Positions 1 through 7,611 of a DNA stretch of 64,000 nt are shown piece after piece. Numbering within the stretch: position 1 is the first letter of the stretch; every line of letters starts with the position of its first letter. Origin of the DNA: Streptomyces qaidamensis (GTDB lineage Bacteria; Actinomycetota; Actinomycetes; Streptomycetales; Streptomycetaceae); the NCBI RefSeq assembly GCF_001611795.1, contig NZ_CP015098.1, positions 2,542,001-2,606,000 on the forward strand, given 5' to 3'. Below the pieces are notes generated by a model. The model was given only the letters and a program-made list of their open reading frames with translations, made no database searches and had not been told where the DNA came from. A program made the translations under genes and the position numbers.

Positions 1-614
1 TTGTTGGTCTGCGGGTTCCGGGTGCCGGGGGTGCCGCAGTCGTAGACGCCGCCGGCGTTCGCCGGGAAGTCCTTCTTGAAGCGGTCCGGGATCGCGTCCA
101 GTTCCTTCGAGGTCTTGGCGTCCCCGGTGGAACCGGCGACCGGCTCGATGTAGTTGAAGCACCAGCTCCACTGGAAGCCGACCACGTTGACCGTGACGTC
201 GGGCTTCTTCTTGAGGCTGAGCAGCTCGGACTCGTCACGGGCGGTGAAGTAGAACAGCACCGAGACGATGATGAGCGGGACCACTGTGTACAGCGCCTCG
301 ATGGGCATGTTGTACCGGGTCTGCGGAGGAACTTCGACCTTGGTGCGGCTGCGCCGGTGGAAGAAAGCACTCCACAGGATCAGACCCCACACCAGCACGC
401 CGACGGCGAGCGCAGCCGCCCAGGAACCCTGCCACAGGGAGAGGATCCGCGGAGCCTCTTCCGTGGTCGGGGTGGGCATACCAAGGCGGGGGAAGTCTTC
501 CCAGTTGTACGAGCAACCGGTGGCTGTCGCCAAGACCAGGCCCGCGGTCAGTGCCTGCAGCAGCTTCCGCCGCATCGGGCGCCGCGGCGAGCGGTCGGAG
601 CCGTTGGGACTCAC
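1..614 (-). CDS. ctaC: Cytochrome c oxidase subunit II, 3' end missing
   Basis: Subunit II of the aa3-type terminal oxidase, which carries the CuA centre that accepts electrons from cytochrome c. About 204 residues are visible; the CuA-binding C-terminus lies off the left edge. The N-terminus is basic, then has a hydrophobic signal ending in a lipobox-like ATGC (Cys about 34), typical of actinobacterial CtaC. Two membrane helices follow ([20 protein letters not shown], then EALYTVVPLIIVSVLFYF), with the family sequence RYNMPIEALYTVVPLI between them. I place the start at GTG 614, which precedes the charged leader SPNGSDRSPRRPMRRK. The rest of the oxidase operon is presumably to the left. Confidence 0.93.
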   Translation of the reverse strand, partial: MSPNGSDRSPRRPMRRKLLQALTAGLVLATATGCSYNWEDFPRLGMPTPTTEEAPRILSLWQGSWAAALAVGVLVWGLILWSAFFHRRSRTKVEVPPQTRYNMPIEALYTVVPLIIVSVLFYFTARDESELLSLKKKPDVTVNVVGFQWSWCFNYIEPVAGSTGDAKTSKELDAIPDRFKKDFPANAGGVYDCGTPGTRNPQTN

Positions 615-699
615 GTAGCGCCTTCCCGAGAGTCTCGCCCGCGCGGATCGGCTGCGGCCTGGCCTTCTCGCTGGTCGGTCGCGGCCCTGCGTCGGGCAG

Positions 700-728
700 G
701 GGTTTGGATGTTTATGCGGACCAAACCC
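700..728. promoter_or_regulatory. Inverted repeat upstream of ctaC (candidate operator)
   Basis: GGGTTTGG (700-707) and CCAAACCC (721-728) are perfect 8-bp arms around a 13-nt A/T-richer centre (ATGTTTATGCGGA), about 90 bp before the ctaC start. The A/T-rich centre stands out in this GC-rich sequence. The binding protein is unknown. Confidence 0.35.
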
Positions 729-821
729 TAGCCGACGCCCTCCGGGGGTTCTCCGGGAGGGGGGCCTAGTGGAGTGGGGTGTTCGCTTGATTGGCGGGTG
801 CGGCGTTCGTTGTGCCGGTTC

Positions 822-841
822 GCGCAGTTCCCCGTGCCCCT
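822..841 (+). repeat. Dispersed repeat family 1, copy 1
   Basis: Core GCGCAGTTCCCCGTGCCCCT, one mismatch from the exact copies at 29675 and 33675. It follows the usual G-rich lead-in (GGCGGGTGCGG) and a TTG..TTCGC stretch. Confidence 0.75.
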
Positions 842-880
842 TTGAGGACGTTTGCCTGCTGGGCGTTTTAGGTTTGGCGA

Positions 881-2260
881 GTGGGTTACTTCGATGCTGC
901 TTCCGGTGCTCCCCTTCATCCTGTTGCCCGGCAGGCTCTGCTGGCCTCCCTCGATGAAGGGTGGGCAGATCCTGCGCGCCTGTACAGGGAGGGGCGTCGG
1001 GCCCGGATGCTGCTCGACGCGGCACGGGAGGCCGCCGCCGAGGCCGTGGGGTGCCGGGCAGACGAGCTGGTGTTCACCTCGTCCGGAAGCCGTGCCGTGT
1101 ACACGGGCGTTGCGGGGGCGCTGGCCGGGCGGCGGCGGGCCGGACGCCACCTGATCGTGTCAGCCGTCGAACACTCCTCTGTACTCCATTCGGCCGAGGC
1201 GCACGAGAGGGGCGGCGGGTCCGTCACCCAGGTGCCCGTCGACCGGGGCGGAGCGGTGGATCCGGTCGCCTACGGCGATGCCCTGCGCGGGGACACCGCG
1301 CTGGCGTGCCTCCAGTCCGCCAATCACGAGGTGGGGACCGAGCAGCCGGTCGGGGCGGTGGCCGAGGTGTGCCGGGAGGCCGGGGTGCCGTTGCTGGTGG
1401 ACGCGGCGCAGTCGCTCGGGTGGGGGCCGGTGGACGGGGGCTGGTCGCTGCTGACGGCCAGTGCGCACAAATGGGGCGGGCCGTCCGGTGTCGGGCTGCT
1501 CGTGGTCCGCAAGGGCGTGCGGTTCGCGGCGCAAGGGCCGGTGGACGAGCGGGAGTCGGGGCGGGCGCCCGGTTTCGAGAACATCCCGGCGATCGTGGCG
1601 GCGGCCGCGTCGCTCCGGGCCGTGCGGGCCGAGGCCGCCGAGGAGGCCGTGCGCCTGCGGGAGCTGACGGACCGGATCCGGGCCGGTGTGCCGCGGCTGG
1701 TGCCCGACGTCGAGGTCGTCGGCGACCCGGTGCGCCGGCTGCCCGGGGTCGTCACCTTCTCCTGTCTCTACGTCGACGGGGAGGCGCTGCTGCACGAGCT
1801 GGACCGGGAGGGCTTCTCGGTCTCGTCCGGATCGTCCTGCACGAGCAGCACGCTGACGCCGAGCCACGTCCTGCGGGCGATGGGCGTGCTGAGTGAAGGG
1901 AATGTGCGGGTTTCGCTGCCGCCGGGGGTGACCGAGGAGGATGTGGAGAGGTTCCTGGCCGTCCTGCCCGGGGCGGTGTCGGCCGTGCGGGAGAAGCTGG
2001 GCGCGCCGGTCGTCTCCGAGGTCGTCCGCGAGGAGGACGTCCTGGTCGTGGACTCCCTCGGCAAGCGGTGCCCGATCCCGGTGATCGAGCTGGCGAAGGT
2101 CATCGGTGACGTACCCGTGGGTGGCGTGGTGCGGGTCCTCTCCGACGACGAGGCGGCTCGCCTGGACATCCCGGCGTGGTGCGAGATGAGGAACCAGGAG
2201 TACGTGGGCGAGGAGCCGGCGGACCAAGGAACGGCGTACTTGATCCGCCGGGCGGGCTGA
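881..2260 (+). CDS. Cysteine desulfurase-like aminotransferase fused to a TusA sulfur-carrier domain
   Basis: 459 aa. Residues about 1-375 form a class V aminotransferase fold of the NifS/IscS type: DAASGAPLHP near the start, the nucleotide-binding turn TSSGSRAVYTG, EHSSVLHS, the PLP aspartate in LLVDAAQSLGW and the PLP lysine in TASAHKWGGP. The mobile catalytic-loop cysteine is probably in SSGSSCTSSTL (about residue 325). Residues about 385-459 are a TusA domain with the sulfur-accepting Cys in LGKRCPIPVIELAK. The family releases sulfur from L-cysteine as an enzyme persulfide; the fused TusA domain would be the immediate acceptor. GTG 881 begins the family's N-terminal strand. It is monocistronic, with a convergent kinase gene downstream and a family 1 repeat between them. 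Confidence 0.88.
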   Translation: MGYFDAASGAPLHPVARQALLASLDEGWADPARLYREGRRARMLLDAAREAAAEAVGCRADELVFTSSGSRAVYTGVAGALAGRRRAGRHLIVSAVEHSSVLHSAEAHERGGGSVTQVPVDRGGAVDPVAYGDALRGDTALACLQSANHEVGTEQPVGAVAEVCREAGVPLLVDAAQSLGWGPVDGGWSLLTASAHKWGGPSGVGLLVVRKGVRFAAQGPVDERESGRAPGFENIPAIVAAAASLRAVRAEAAEEAVRLRELTDRIRAGVPRLVPDVEVVGDPVRRLPGVVTFSCLYVDGEALLHELDREGFSVSSGSSCTSSTLTPSHVLRAMGVLSEGNVRVSLPPGVTEEDVERFLAVLPGAVSAVREKLGAPVVSEVVREEDVLVVDSLGKRCPIPVIELAKVIGDVPVGGVVRVLSDDEAARLDIPAWCEMRNQEYVGEEPADQGTAYLIRRAG

Positions 2261-2268
2261 GAAGGCTC

Positions 2269-2317
2269 AGGGGCGCGGGGAGCTGCGCGCATCACCCCCA
2301 CGCACCCGCAGCCGAAC
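2269..2317 (-). repeat. Dispersed repeat family 1, copy 2 (reverse orientation)
   Basis: On the minus strand this reads GCGCAGCTCCCCGCGCCCCT (2269-2288), one mismatch from the exact copies, after the G-rich lead GTGCGTGGGGGTGAT. It fills the gap between two convergent genes, so it may act as a two-way terminator. Confidence 0.75.
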
Positions 2318-3292
2318 TCAGGCCAGACGCCCCCGAACCTCTTCCGCGGCCTCGTCCCCGTACGCCTTCGTGAACCGCTCCATGAAGTGCCCGCGGCGCA
2401 GCTGGTACTCCTGCGTCCCCACCGTCTCGATGACGAGGGTGGCCAGCATGCAGCCGATCTGCGCGGCCCGCTCCAGGGAGACGCCCCAGGCCAGGCCCGA
2501 CATGAAGCCCGCGCGGAAGGCGTCACCGACGCCCGTCGGGTCGGCCTTGCGCTCCTCGTCCGGCGTGCCGACCTCGATCGGGTCCTCGCCGGCCCGCTCG
2601 ATGCGTACACCGCGCGCGCCCAGGGTGGTGACGCGGTGGCCGACGCGGGACAGGATCTCCTCGTCGCTCCAGCCGGTCTTGGTCTCGATGAGACCCTTCT
2701 CGTACTCGTTGGAGAAGAGGTACGTGGCCCCGTCCAGCAGGATGCGGATCTCCTCGCCGTCCATCCGGGCGATCTGCTGGGAGAAGTCGGCGGCGAACGG
2801 GATGGACCGGGAGCGGCACTCCTCGGTGTGGCGCAGCATGGCCTCGGGGTCGTCGGCGCCGATGGAGACCAGGTCGAGGCCGCCGACGCGGTCGGCGACG
2901 GTCTTCAGCTCGATGAGGCGGGCCTCGCTCATGGCGCCGGTGTAGAAGGAGCCGATCTGGTTGTGGTCGGCGTCGGTCGTGCACACGAAGCGGGCGGTGT
3001 GCAGCGTGTCGGAGATGCGGACGGAGTCGGTGTCGACGCCGTGCCGCTCCAGCCAGGCGCGGTACTCGTCGAAGTCCGCGCCCGCGGCGCCGACCAGGAT
3101 CGGGCGGGTGCCGAGCTGCCCCATGCCGAACGCGATGTTGGCGGCGACGCCGCCGCGGCGGACGTCGAGCTTGTCGACCAGGAACGACAGCGAGACCGTG
3201 TGCAGCTGGTCCGCTACGAGCTGGTCGGCGAAGCGGCCGGGGAAGGTCATGAGGTGGTCGGTGGCGATGGAGCCGGTGACTGCGATGCGCAC
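2318..3292 (-). CDS. PfkB-family carbohydrate (ribokinase/adenosine kinase-like) kinase
   Basis: 324 aa, a usual length for the ribokinase/PfkB fold. Visible features are the N-terminal strand MRIAVTGSIATDHLM, the substrate-side glycine motif RRGGVAANIAFGMGQLG, and the C-terminal signature ADPTGVGDAFRAGF, where the Asp of GVGD is the catalytic base and the surrounding Gly residues form the anion hole. It phosphorylates a sugar or nucleoside hydroxyl with ATP; actinobacterial relatives are often called adenosine kinase, but substrate cannot be read from sequence. GTG 3292 has an AGGAG Shine-Dalgarno (complement of 3303-3307) about 10 nt upstream. Confidence 0.85.
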   Translation of the reverse strand: MRIAVTGSIATDHLMTFPGRFADQLVADQLHTVSLSFLVDKLDVRRGGVAANIAFGMGQLGTRPILVGAAGADFDEYRAWLERHGVDTDSVRISDTLHTARFVCTTDADHNQIGSFYTGAMSEARLIELKTVADRVGGLDLVSIGADDPEAMLRHTEECRSRSIPFAADFSQQIARMDGEEIRILLDGATYLFSNEYEKGLIETKTGWSDEEILSRVGHRVTTLGARGVRIERAGEDPIEVGTPDEERKADPTGVGDAFRAGFMSGLAWGVSLERAAQIGCMLATLVIETVGTQEYQLRRGHFMERFTKAYGDEAAEEVRGRLA

Positions 3293-3424
3293 GGCGTGGA
3301 TTCTCCTGAGGGAGGCGGACCTTGACAGTTCACGCTATCGGGTGGGCGGGGCGGCTCTGAAGGCATCGAAACTACCCGATAGTAGATCTTTCTCCGTGAG
3401 CTCGACCGTGCATACGGTGCCGCT

Positions 3425-3634
3425 ATGACGAACCTCAAGGTCCATGCACCCGTTCCGGTCGATCTCGAAGGCGATCTGGCGTCGCTGGCCGGGGACGGGG
3501 CGCGGATGGCTCCGCACTGGGCGGTCCCCGACCGGGTCGCCTCGCGGCCGGTCTCCCCGGCCCTGATTCACGGCGTGTCCGTACCCCCCGCGTCGGCGCG
3601 GCTGCTCGACGCCATGGAGGACTACGGGGACTGA
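3425..3634 (+). CDS. Small conserved-looking protein of unknown function
   Basis: 69 aa, ATG 3425, no recognised domain. The sequence is acidic in the middle and ends LLDAMEDYGD. No Shine-Dalgarno is visible; TACGGT at 3413-3418 sits about 6 nt before the ATG, so a leaderless transcript is possible. It starts close to, and divergent from, the PfkB gene. It could be a chance ORF, but base use by codon position looks coding. Confidence 0.5.
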   Translation: MTNLKVHAPVPVDLEGDLASLAGDGARMAPHWAVPDRVASRPVSPALIHGVSVPPASARLLDAMEDYGD

Positions 3635-3780
3635 ACGGCGCACACGCGGGAACCGTGTGCTCCCCCGCTGCGTCCCATCGCTGTCCCCCGTAAAGGGGAG
3701 GCGGGATACGACCCACCAGCGGGCCCGTAGGTGACGGGCCGGGTCCCATGGGACAGCTGTGCAGCCGAAGGAGCGATGCG

Positions 3781-5679
3781 GTGAACACCGAGCGACCCGA
3801 CAAAGACGACGACGCCAGGGAAGCGGCCGGCGCCACCGCCGACGCCGACGCCCCGGAGGTCGAGGAGCCGGGTACGGCGGATGCCGGAACCTCGGCGGAG
3901 GCCGGGGCGTCGGCAGAAGCCGGGGGGCCTGCCGAGGCCAAGGTGTCGCCGGGTGCCGCGGACTCGGACGAGACCTCCGAGGTCACTGAGACCGCCAAGG
4001 CTTCTGAAGCCGAAGAAGCTGCCGAGGCCGAAGAGGCCCCCGAGGCCGAAGAGGCCCAGGCCCCCGAGGCCTCTCAAGCGCCGGATGAGGACGCACGGGC
4101 CGACGGGGGCAGCGAGGGGGAGGCGGCTGCGGGTGCCGAAGAGCCGGGCACACCGGAAGCCGGGAGCGTCGAGGAAGAAGCCCGCCCCGATGCCGCCCCG
4201 GTACCGGTGGGTGACCTCTCCCGGGACGAAGAGGACCTGGTCCGTCACGGCGGCGGCCGCCCCCGTACGCCCGCGATCATCGCCTCCGTCGCCGCCGCCG
4301 TGCTGCTGATCGGCGGTGGCGGGGCCTGGCTCGCCTCCAACGCGTCCAGCGGGTCGGGCGGCGGGACGTCGTCCGGTGCGCCCGGAGGGGACGACACTCC
4401 CCCGCCGCTCGCACTCGACGGCTACTCGGAGTCCACGGCGGGCGGCGGCAACGGCATCGCTCCCGGCGAGCCCAACCCCTACGGCGCCACCTACCGGGTC
4501 GACGGCACCCTCCCCGACGGCCCCGGCAAGGCTCCGGTGTACCGGGCGCAGGGCGAGGTCACGAAGGCGGAGGTGGCCCGGCTGGCGCAGGCCCTCGGGA
4601 TCGACGGGTCGCCGGTGGCGCAGGGCGAGGCCTGGAAGATCGGGGGCCAGGACGGCTCGGGGCCCAGCCTCCAGGTGAACCGGCAGGCGCCGGGTGCCTG
4701 GACGTTCAGCCGGTACGCCCCGGGCACCGACGACTGCAAGGGCACCGACACCTGCACCGCCCCGCAGCCCGGCGGCACACCGGTGGGCGAGGACGCGGCG
4801 GTGAAGGCCGCGGCGCCGGTGCTGAAGGCGTTGGGTCAGGACGACGCGAAGCTCGACGCGAGCCAGGTCACGGGCGCCCAGCGGGTGGTGAACGCCTCCC
4901 CCGAGGTCGGTGGACTGCCCACGCACGGCTGGACGACCGGGATCACGGTCGGCTCCGACGGCGAGGTCGTCGGCGGCAGCGGCCAGCTGAAGGAACCGGT
5001 GAAGGGCGACACGTACCCCGTGGTCGGCGCGGAGAAGGCGCTGGACCTGATGGAGGGGCAGCCGAAGAGCGATCACCGGATGGGTGTCGGCGGCTGCGCC
5101 AGTCCCGTGCCGCTGAAGGACCGGCTGGAGCAGCCCTGCGAGCAGCCGTCGAGCGGCGCTCCCCAGCGGGACACGGTCACGGTCGAGAACGCGGTGTTCG
5201 GGCTGGCCGCGCATGTCGTGGACGGGCGGCAGGCGCTGGTGCCGTCCTGGCTGTTCGAGGTGACGGCGCCGGGCGCGAAGGACCCGTTCACGGTGACGTA
5301 CCCGGCGGTGGAGCCGAAGTTCCTGGCCTCCCCCGAGCCGAGCGAGCCGAGTGACCGGCCGACGGCGGATCCGGGTCCGCGCGAGGTGAAGGTGAACGGC
5401 TACCGGGCCGAGGGCTCGGAGCTGACGGTGACCTTCACGGGCGGGGTGTGCTCCGACTACGACGTGAAGGCGAGCGAGAAGGGCGACGAGGTGACGGTCA
5501 CGGTGACGTCGACCCCGTGGCCGAACAAGGTCTGCATCCTGATCGCCAAGGAGTTCCAGAAGACCGTGCAGCTGGACGAGCCGCTCGGTGACCGGGCGGT
5601 CGTGAACGCGGACGGCAAGGCGATCCCGCTGGCCAAGGAGGGCGCGCGGCTGCCGGCTCCGCCCACCAGGGAGCGGTAG
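3781..5679 (+). CDS. Large single-pass membrane protein with acidic repeat-rich cytoplasmic arm, function unknown
   Basis: 632 aa from GTG 3781, preceded by GAAGGAG (about 3768-3774) at 6 nt; an ATG at 3748 in the same frame has no such site. Residues 1-150 are Ala/Glu/Pro-rich low complexity (EAEEAPEAEEA). One membrane segment follows (IIASVAAAVLLIGGGGAWLA, about residues 165-185), then a Gly/Ser linker and a roughly 430-residue extracytoplasmic domain with four Cys, including DDCKGTDTC. The C-terminal part (VKVNGYRAEGSELTVTFTGG) looks like a small beta domain. I do not recognise the family; an anchored cell-wall or periplasmic protein is the cautious reading. The gene is followed by a strong hairpin at 5695-5734. 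Confidence 0.75.
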   Translation: MNTERPDKDDDAREAAGATADADAPEVEEPGTADAGTSAEAGASAEAGGPAEAKVSPGAADSDETSEVTETAKASEAEEAAEAEEAPEAEEAQAPEASQAPDEDARADGGSEGEAAAGAEEPGTPEAGSVEEEARPDAAPVPVGDLSRDEEDLVRHGGGRPRTPAIIASVAAAVLLIGGGGAWLASNASSGSGGGTSSGAPGGDDTPPPLALDGYSESTAGGGNGIAPGEPNPYGATYRVDGTLPDGPGKAPVYRAQGEVTKAEVARLAQALGIDGSPVAQGEAWKIGGQDGSGPSLQVNRQAPGAWTFSRYAPGTDDCKGTDTCTAPQPGGTPVGEDAAVKAAAPVLKALGQDDAKLDASQVTGAQRVVNASPEVGGLPTHGWTTGITVGSDGEVVGGSGQLKEPVKGDTYPVVGAEKALDLMEGQPKSDHRMGVGGCASPVPLKDRLEQPCEQPSSGAPQRDTVTVENAVFGLAAHVVDGRQALVPSWLFEVTAPGAKDPFTVTYPAVEPKFLASPEPSEPSDRPTADPGPREVKVNGYRAEGSELTVTFTGGVCSDYDVKASEKGDEVTVTVTSTPWPNKVCILIAKEFQKTVQLDEPLGDRAVVNADGKAIPLAKEGARLPAPPTRER

Positions 5680-5694
5680 GAGCGGCCGTACGGC

Positions 5695-5734
5695 ACGAAG
5701 GCGGCGGCCCCGTCGGAGGGGGCCGCCGCCTTCG
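5695..5734. terminator. Bidirectional terminator hairpin
   Basis: Perfect 17-bp arms, 5695-5711 and 5718-5734 (second arm GGGGCCGCCGCCTTCGT), around the 6-nt loop GTCGGA. It lies between the convergent membrane-protein gene and erpA and can serve both. Confidence 0.9.
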
Positions 5735-5768
5735 TCGTGTCCGCGGCCGCCGAAGCGGCTCGGCAGGC

Positions 5769-6125
5769 TCAGCTGAAGGAGTCGCCGCAGGCGCAGGAGC
5801 CCGTCGCGTTCGGGTTGTCGATCGTGAAGCCCTGCTTCTCGATGGTGTCCACGAAGTCGATCGTGGCACCGCCCAGGTACGGGGCGCTCATGCGGTCGGT
5901 GACCACCTTCACACCATCGAAGTCCTTCTCGACGTCGCCGTCGAGGGCGCGCTCGTCGAAGAAGAGCTGGTAGCGCAGGCCCGAGCAGCCGCCGGGCTGG
6001 ACGGCGACGCGCAGCGCGAGGTCCTCGCGGCCTTCCTGGTCGAGCAGCGCCTTGACCTTGGACGCGGCGGCGTCGGTCAGGATGATGCCGTCGGTGACGG
6101 TGCTGGTCTCGTCCGATACGGACAT
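5769..6125 (-). CDS. erpA: Iron-sulfur cluster insertion protein ErpA (A-type carrier, HesB/IscA family)
   Basis: 118 aa. A-type carriers bind a [2Fe-2S] or [4Fe-4S] cluster and pass it to apo-enzymes. All three ligand cysteines are present: one in QPGGCSGLRY and two in the C-terminal GSCACGDSFS. The ErpA pattern ILTDAAASKVKALL opens the domain. ATG 6125 has GGGAGAG about 7 nt upstream. It is divergent from nadA, which encodes a [4Fe-4S] enzyme and is a plausible client. Confidence 0.93.
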   Translation of the reverse strand: MSVSDETSTVTDGIILTDAAASKVKALLDQEGREDLALRVAVQPGGCSGLRYQLFFDERALDGDVEKDFDGVKVVTDRMSAPYLGGATIDFVDTIEKQGFTIDNPNATGSCACGDSFS

Positions 6126-6330
6126 CTACATCTCTCCCGGGTTGTACGGAGACTGCTTGCCGACGGTTCCAACCGGCGGGGCCTCGGAATCATTCCGGGG
6201 CCGGGCGCTCGATATCGGCTCCTTTTCATGCTCGCACACGCATCGGGAACCGGAAAACGGCTCTTTCCGGGTCTTCCCGGGAATGAACGGCGGCCCATCG
6301 GGATTCACGTCACACAGACGCTATGGCCAT

Positions 6331-6358
6331 CGTCAAAGTGACGTGAAGCGGTTATGAT
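6331..6358 (+). promoter_or_regulatory. Candidate nadA promoter and operator
   Basis: CGTCAAAGTGACG (6331-6343) is an inverted repeat of CGTCA/TGACG arms around AAG, followed by a good -10 hexamer TATGAT at 6353-6358, about 50 bp before the nadA start. A second GCGTCAAATCGACG follows at 6363-6376. The arrangement suggests a repressor site over the promoter. I do not assign a regulator. Confidence 0.5.
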
Positions 6359-6408
6359 AGATAGCGTCAAATCGACGAAAAGTCGCAGAAACAGAAAGGG
6401 TGCGTGTC

Positions 6409-7593
6409 GTGACCACCGCCCAGACCCAGGAGCTCGACGTACAGCCGACGCCCCTCGCCCTGCTGCTCCTCGGCCGTGAAGCCGACCCGAAGAGCGAGCG
6501 CGGTGTGGAGTGTCCCGGCGACCTGCCCTCGCCGTCCGACCCGGACCTGGTGGAGCGCGCCCGCAAGGCGAAGGAGAAGCTCGGGGACAAGGTCTTCGTG
6601 CTCGGCCACCACTACCAGCGCGACGAGGTCATCCAGTTCGCCGACGTGACGGGTGACTCGTTCAAGCTGGCCCGCGACGCGGCCGCCCGCCCGGAGGCCG
6701 AGTACATCGTGTTCTGCGGCGTGCACTTCATGGCGGAGTCCGCGGACATCCTGACGTCGGACGACCAGAAGGTCGTCCTGCCCGACCTCGCCGCCGGCTG
6801 CTCGATGGCCGACATGGCGACGGCCGAGCAGGTCGCCGAGTGCTGGGACGTGCTGACCGAGGCCGGCATAGCCGAGCAGGTCGTGCCCGTCTCGTACATG
6901 AACTCCTCCGCCGACATCAAGGCGTTCACCGGCAAGCACGGCGGCACCATCTGCACCTCGTCCAACGCCAAGCGGGCCCTGGACTGGGCGTTCGAGCAGG
7001 GCGAGAAGGTACTCTTCCTGCCCGACCAGCACCTGGGCCGCAACACCGCCGTGCGCGACATGGGCATGTCCCTGGAGGACTGCGTCGTCTACAACCCGCA
7101 CCGGCCGAACGGCGGCCTGACGGCGGACGAGCTGCGCGCGGCGAAGATGATCCTGTGGCGCGGCCACTGCTCGGTGCACGGCCGCTTCAGCCTGGAGTCG
7201 GTGAACGACGTGCGCGAGCGCATCCCCGGCGTGAACGTCCTGGTGCACCCCGAGTGCAAGCACGAGGTCGTGGCCGCGGCGGACTACGTCGGCTCGACGG
7301 AGTACATCATCAAGGCCCTGGAGGCCGCGCCGGCCGGCTCCAAGTGGGCCATCGGCACGGAGCTGAACCTGGTCCGCCGCCTGGCGAACCGTTTCGCACC
7401 GGAGGGCAAGGAGATCGTCTTCCTCGACAAGACGGTCTGCTTCTGCTCGACCATGAACCGCATCGACCTCCCCCACCTGGTCTGGGCCCTGGAGTCGCTG
7501 GCCGAGGGCAACCTCGTCAACCGCATCGAGGTGGACAAGGAGACGGAGGCCTTCGCGAAGCTGGCCCTGGAGCGGATGCTGGCCCTGCCGTAA
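6409..7593 (+). CDS. nadA: Quinolinate synthase
   Basis: 394 aa. NadA condenses iminoaspartate with dihydroxyacetone phosphate to quinolinate in de novo NAD synthesis, using an oxygen-sensitive [4Fe-4S] cluster. Family sequences include LGHHYQRDEVIQFAD, the cluster cysteine in FCGVHFMAESADIL, SSNAKRALDWAF, HPECKHEVV and the C-terminal cysteines in TVCFCSTMNR. I chose GTG 6409 because AGAAAGGG at 6392-6399 is well spaced for it, whereas the upstream GTG at 6400 abuts the same site. nadB and nadC are not adjacent here. A terminator-like hairpin follows at 7614. Confidence 0.95.
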   Translation: MTTAQTQELDVQPTPLALLLLGREADPKSERGVECPGDLPSPSDPDLVERARKAKEKLGDKVFVLGHHYQRDEVIQFADVTGDSFKLARDAAARPEAEYIVFCGVHFMAESADILTSDDQKVVLPDLAAGCSMADMATAEQVAECWDVLTEAGIAEQVVPVSYMNSSADIKAFTGKHGGTICTSSNAKRALDWAFEQGEKVLFLPDQHLGRNTAVRDMGMSLEDCVVYNPHRPNGGLTADELRAAKMILWRGHCSVHGRFSLESVNDVRERIPGVNVLVHPECKHEVVAAADYVGSTEYIIKALEAAPAGSKWAIGTELNLVRRLANRFAPEGKEIVFLDKTVCFCSTMNRIDLPHLVWALESLAEGNLVNRIEVDKETEAFAKLALERMLALP

Positions 7594-7611
7594 CCCCGGC
7601 CCCGTCCGTCG

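Larger units (their letters stand above)
615..880. other. Divergent intergenic region between ctaC and the desulfurase fusion
   Basis: No convincing ORF. It should hold the promoter for ctaC (leftwards) and that for the desulfurase fusion (rightwards). It contains an 8-bp inverted repeat at 700-728 and a degenerate copy of the dispersed repeat family 1 at 822-841. Confidence 0.6.

Noticed and set aside
5769..7593. erpA-nadA as one co-regulated divergon sharing one operator
   Set aside because: The candidate sites lie close to nadA only; nothing symmetric serves erpA.
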